Positions 6,207 through 6,216 of a stretch of DNA of 6,216 bases are shown here, piece after piece. The first letter of the stretch is position 1; the number at the start of each line of letters is the position of its first letter. Source of the DNA: JBKHBT01 sp046542255 (GTDB lineage Bacteria; UBP14; UBA6098; JBKHBT01); NCBI GenBank assembly GCA_046542255.1, contig JBKHBT010000139.1, positions 1 through 6,216 of the forward strand, written 5' to 3'. Position numbers and translations under genes: made by a program. The notes under the pieces were generated by a model. The model was not told the origin of the DNA and made no database searches. It saw only the letters and a list, made by a program, of their open reading frames with translations.

Positions 6207-6216
6207 AATTTTGAAA

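Overview
The window reads as a piece of chromosome from an uncultured, moderately AT-rich bacterium, most plausibly of the FCB superphylum (Fibrobacteres-Chlorobi-Bacteroidetes and candidate phyla such as Cloacimonadota or Zixibacteria). The main clue is the large secreted protein. It ends in a domain that starts with the 'PNPFN' signature and continues to an 'SGIYF' strand, the form of the type IX secretion / FlgD-like C-terminal domains typical of that group. It also carries the 'TIQEAID...GDTIIVADGTY' and 'DIGAYE' ends of the polymorphic beta-helix domains common there. The exact phylum cannot be fixed from this sequence.

Layout, left to right. (1) 2-223 (+) is the C-terminal end of a small multi-spanning membrane protein. 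(2) 224-452 is a gap holding a good sigma70-type promoter. (3) 453-4604 (+) is one very large secreted protein: signal peptide, propeptide, a C10 (streptopain-like) cysteine peptidase with visible Cys and His, a first beta-helix, an Ig/cadherin-like spacer, a second beta-helix with eleven regular coils, and the sorting-type tail. (4) 4605-4797 lies between two convergent genes and contains two strong hairpins. The GC-rich one is an intrinsic terminator for the minus-strand gene. (5) On the minus strand, a 66-residue protein of unknown function (6130-5930) is followed 10 bp later by a standalone FIST sensory-domain protein (5919-4798). The Shine-Dalgarno of the FIST gene overlaps the stop codon of the small gene, so the pair is probably a translationally coupled operon. 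(6) 6131-6216 holds the promoter region of that operon, with a short palindrome between the -35 and -10 elements.

The two halves have no evident functional link. The left half is a cell-surface or secreted protease-adhesin; the right half is an intracellular ligand-sensing module with a small partner. The two most noteworthy points are the architecture of the 1383-residue protein (protease plus two separately capped beta-helices) and the tight pairing of an unrecognised small protein with a FIST domain that has no fused output domain.
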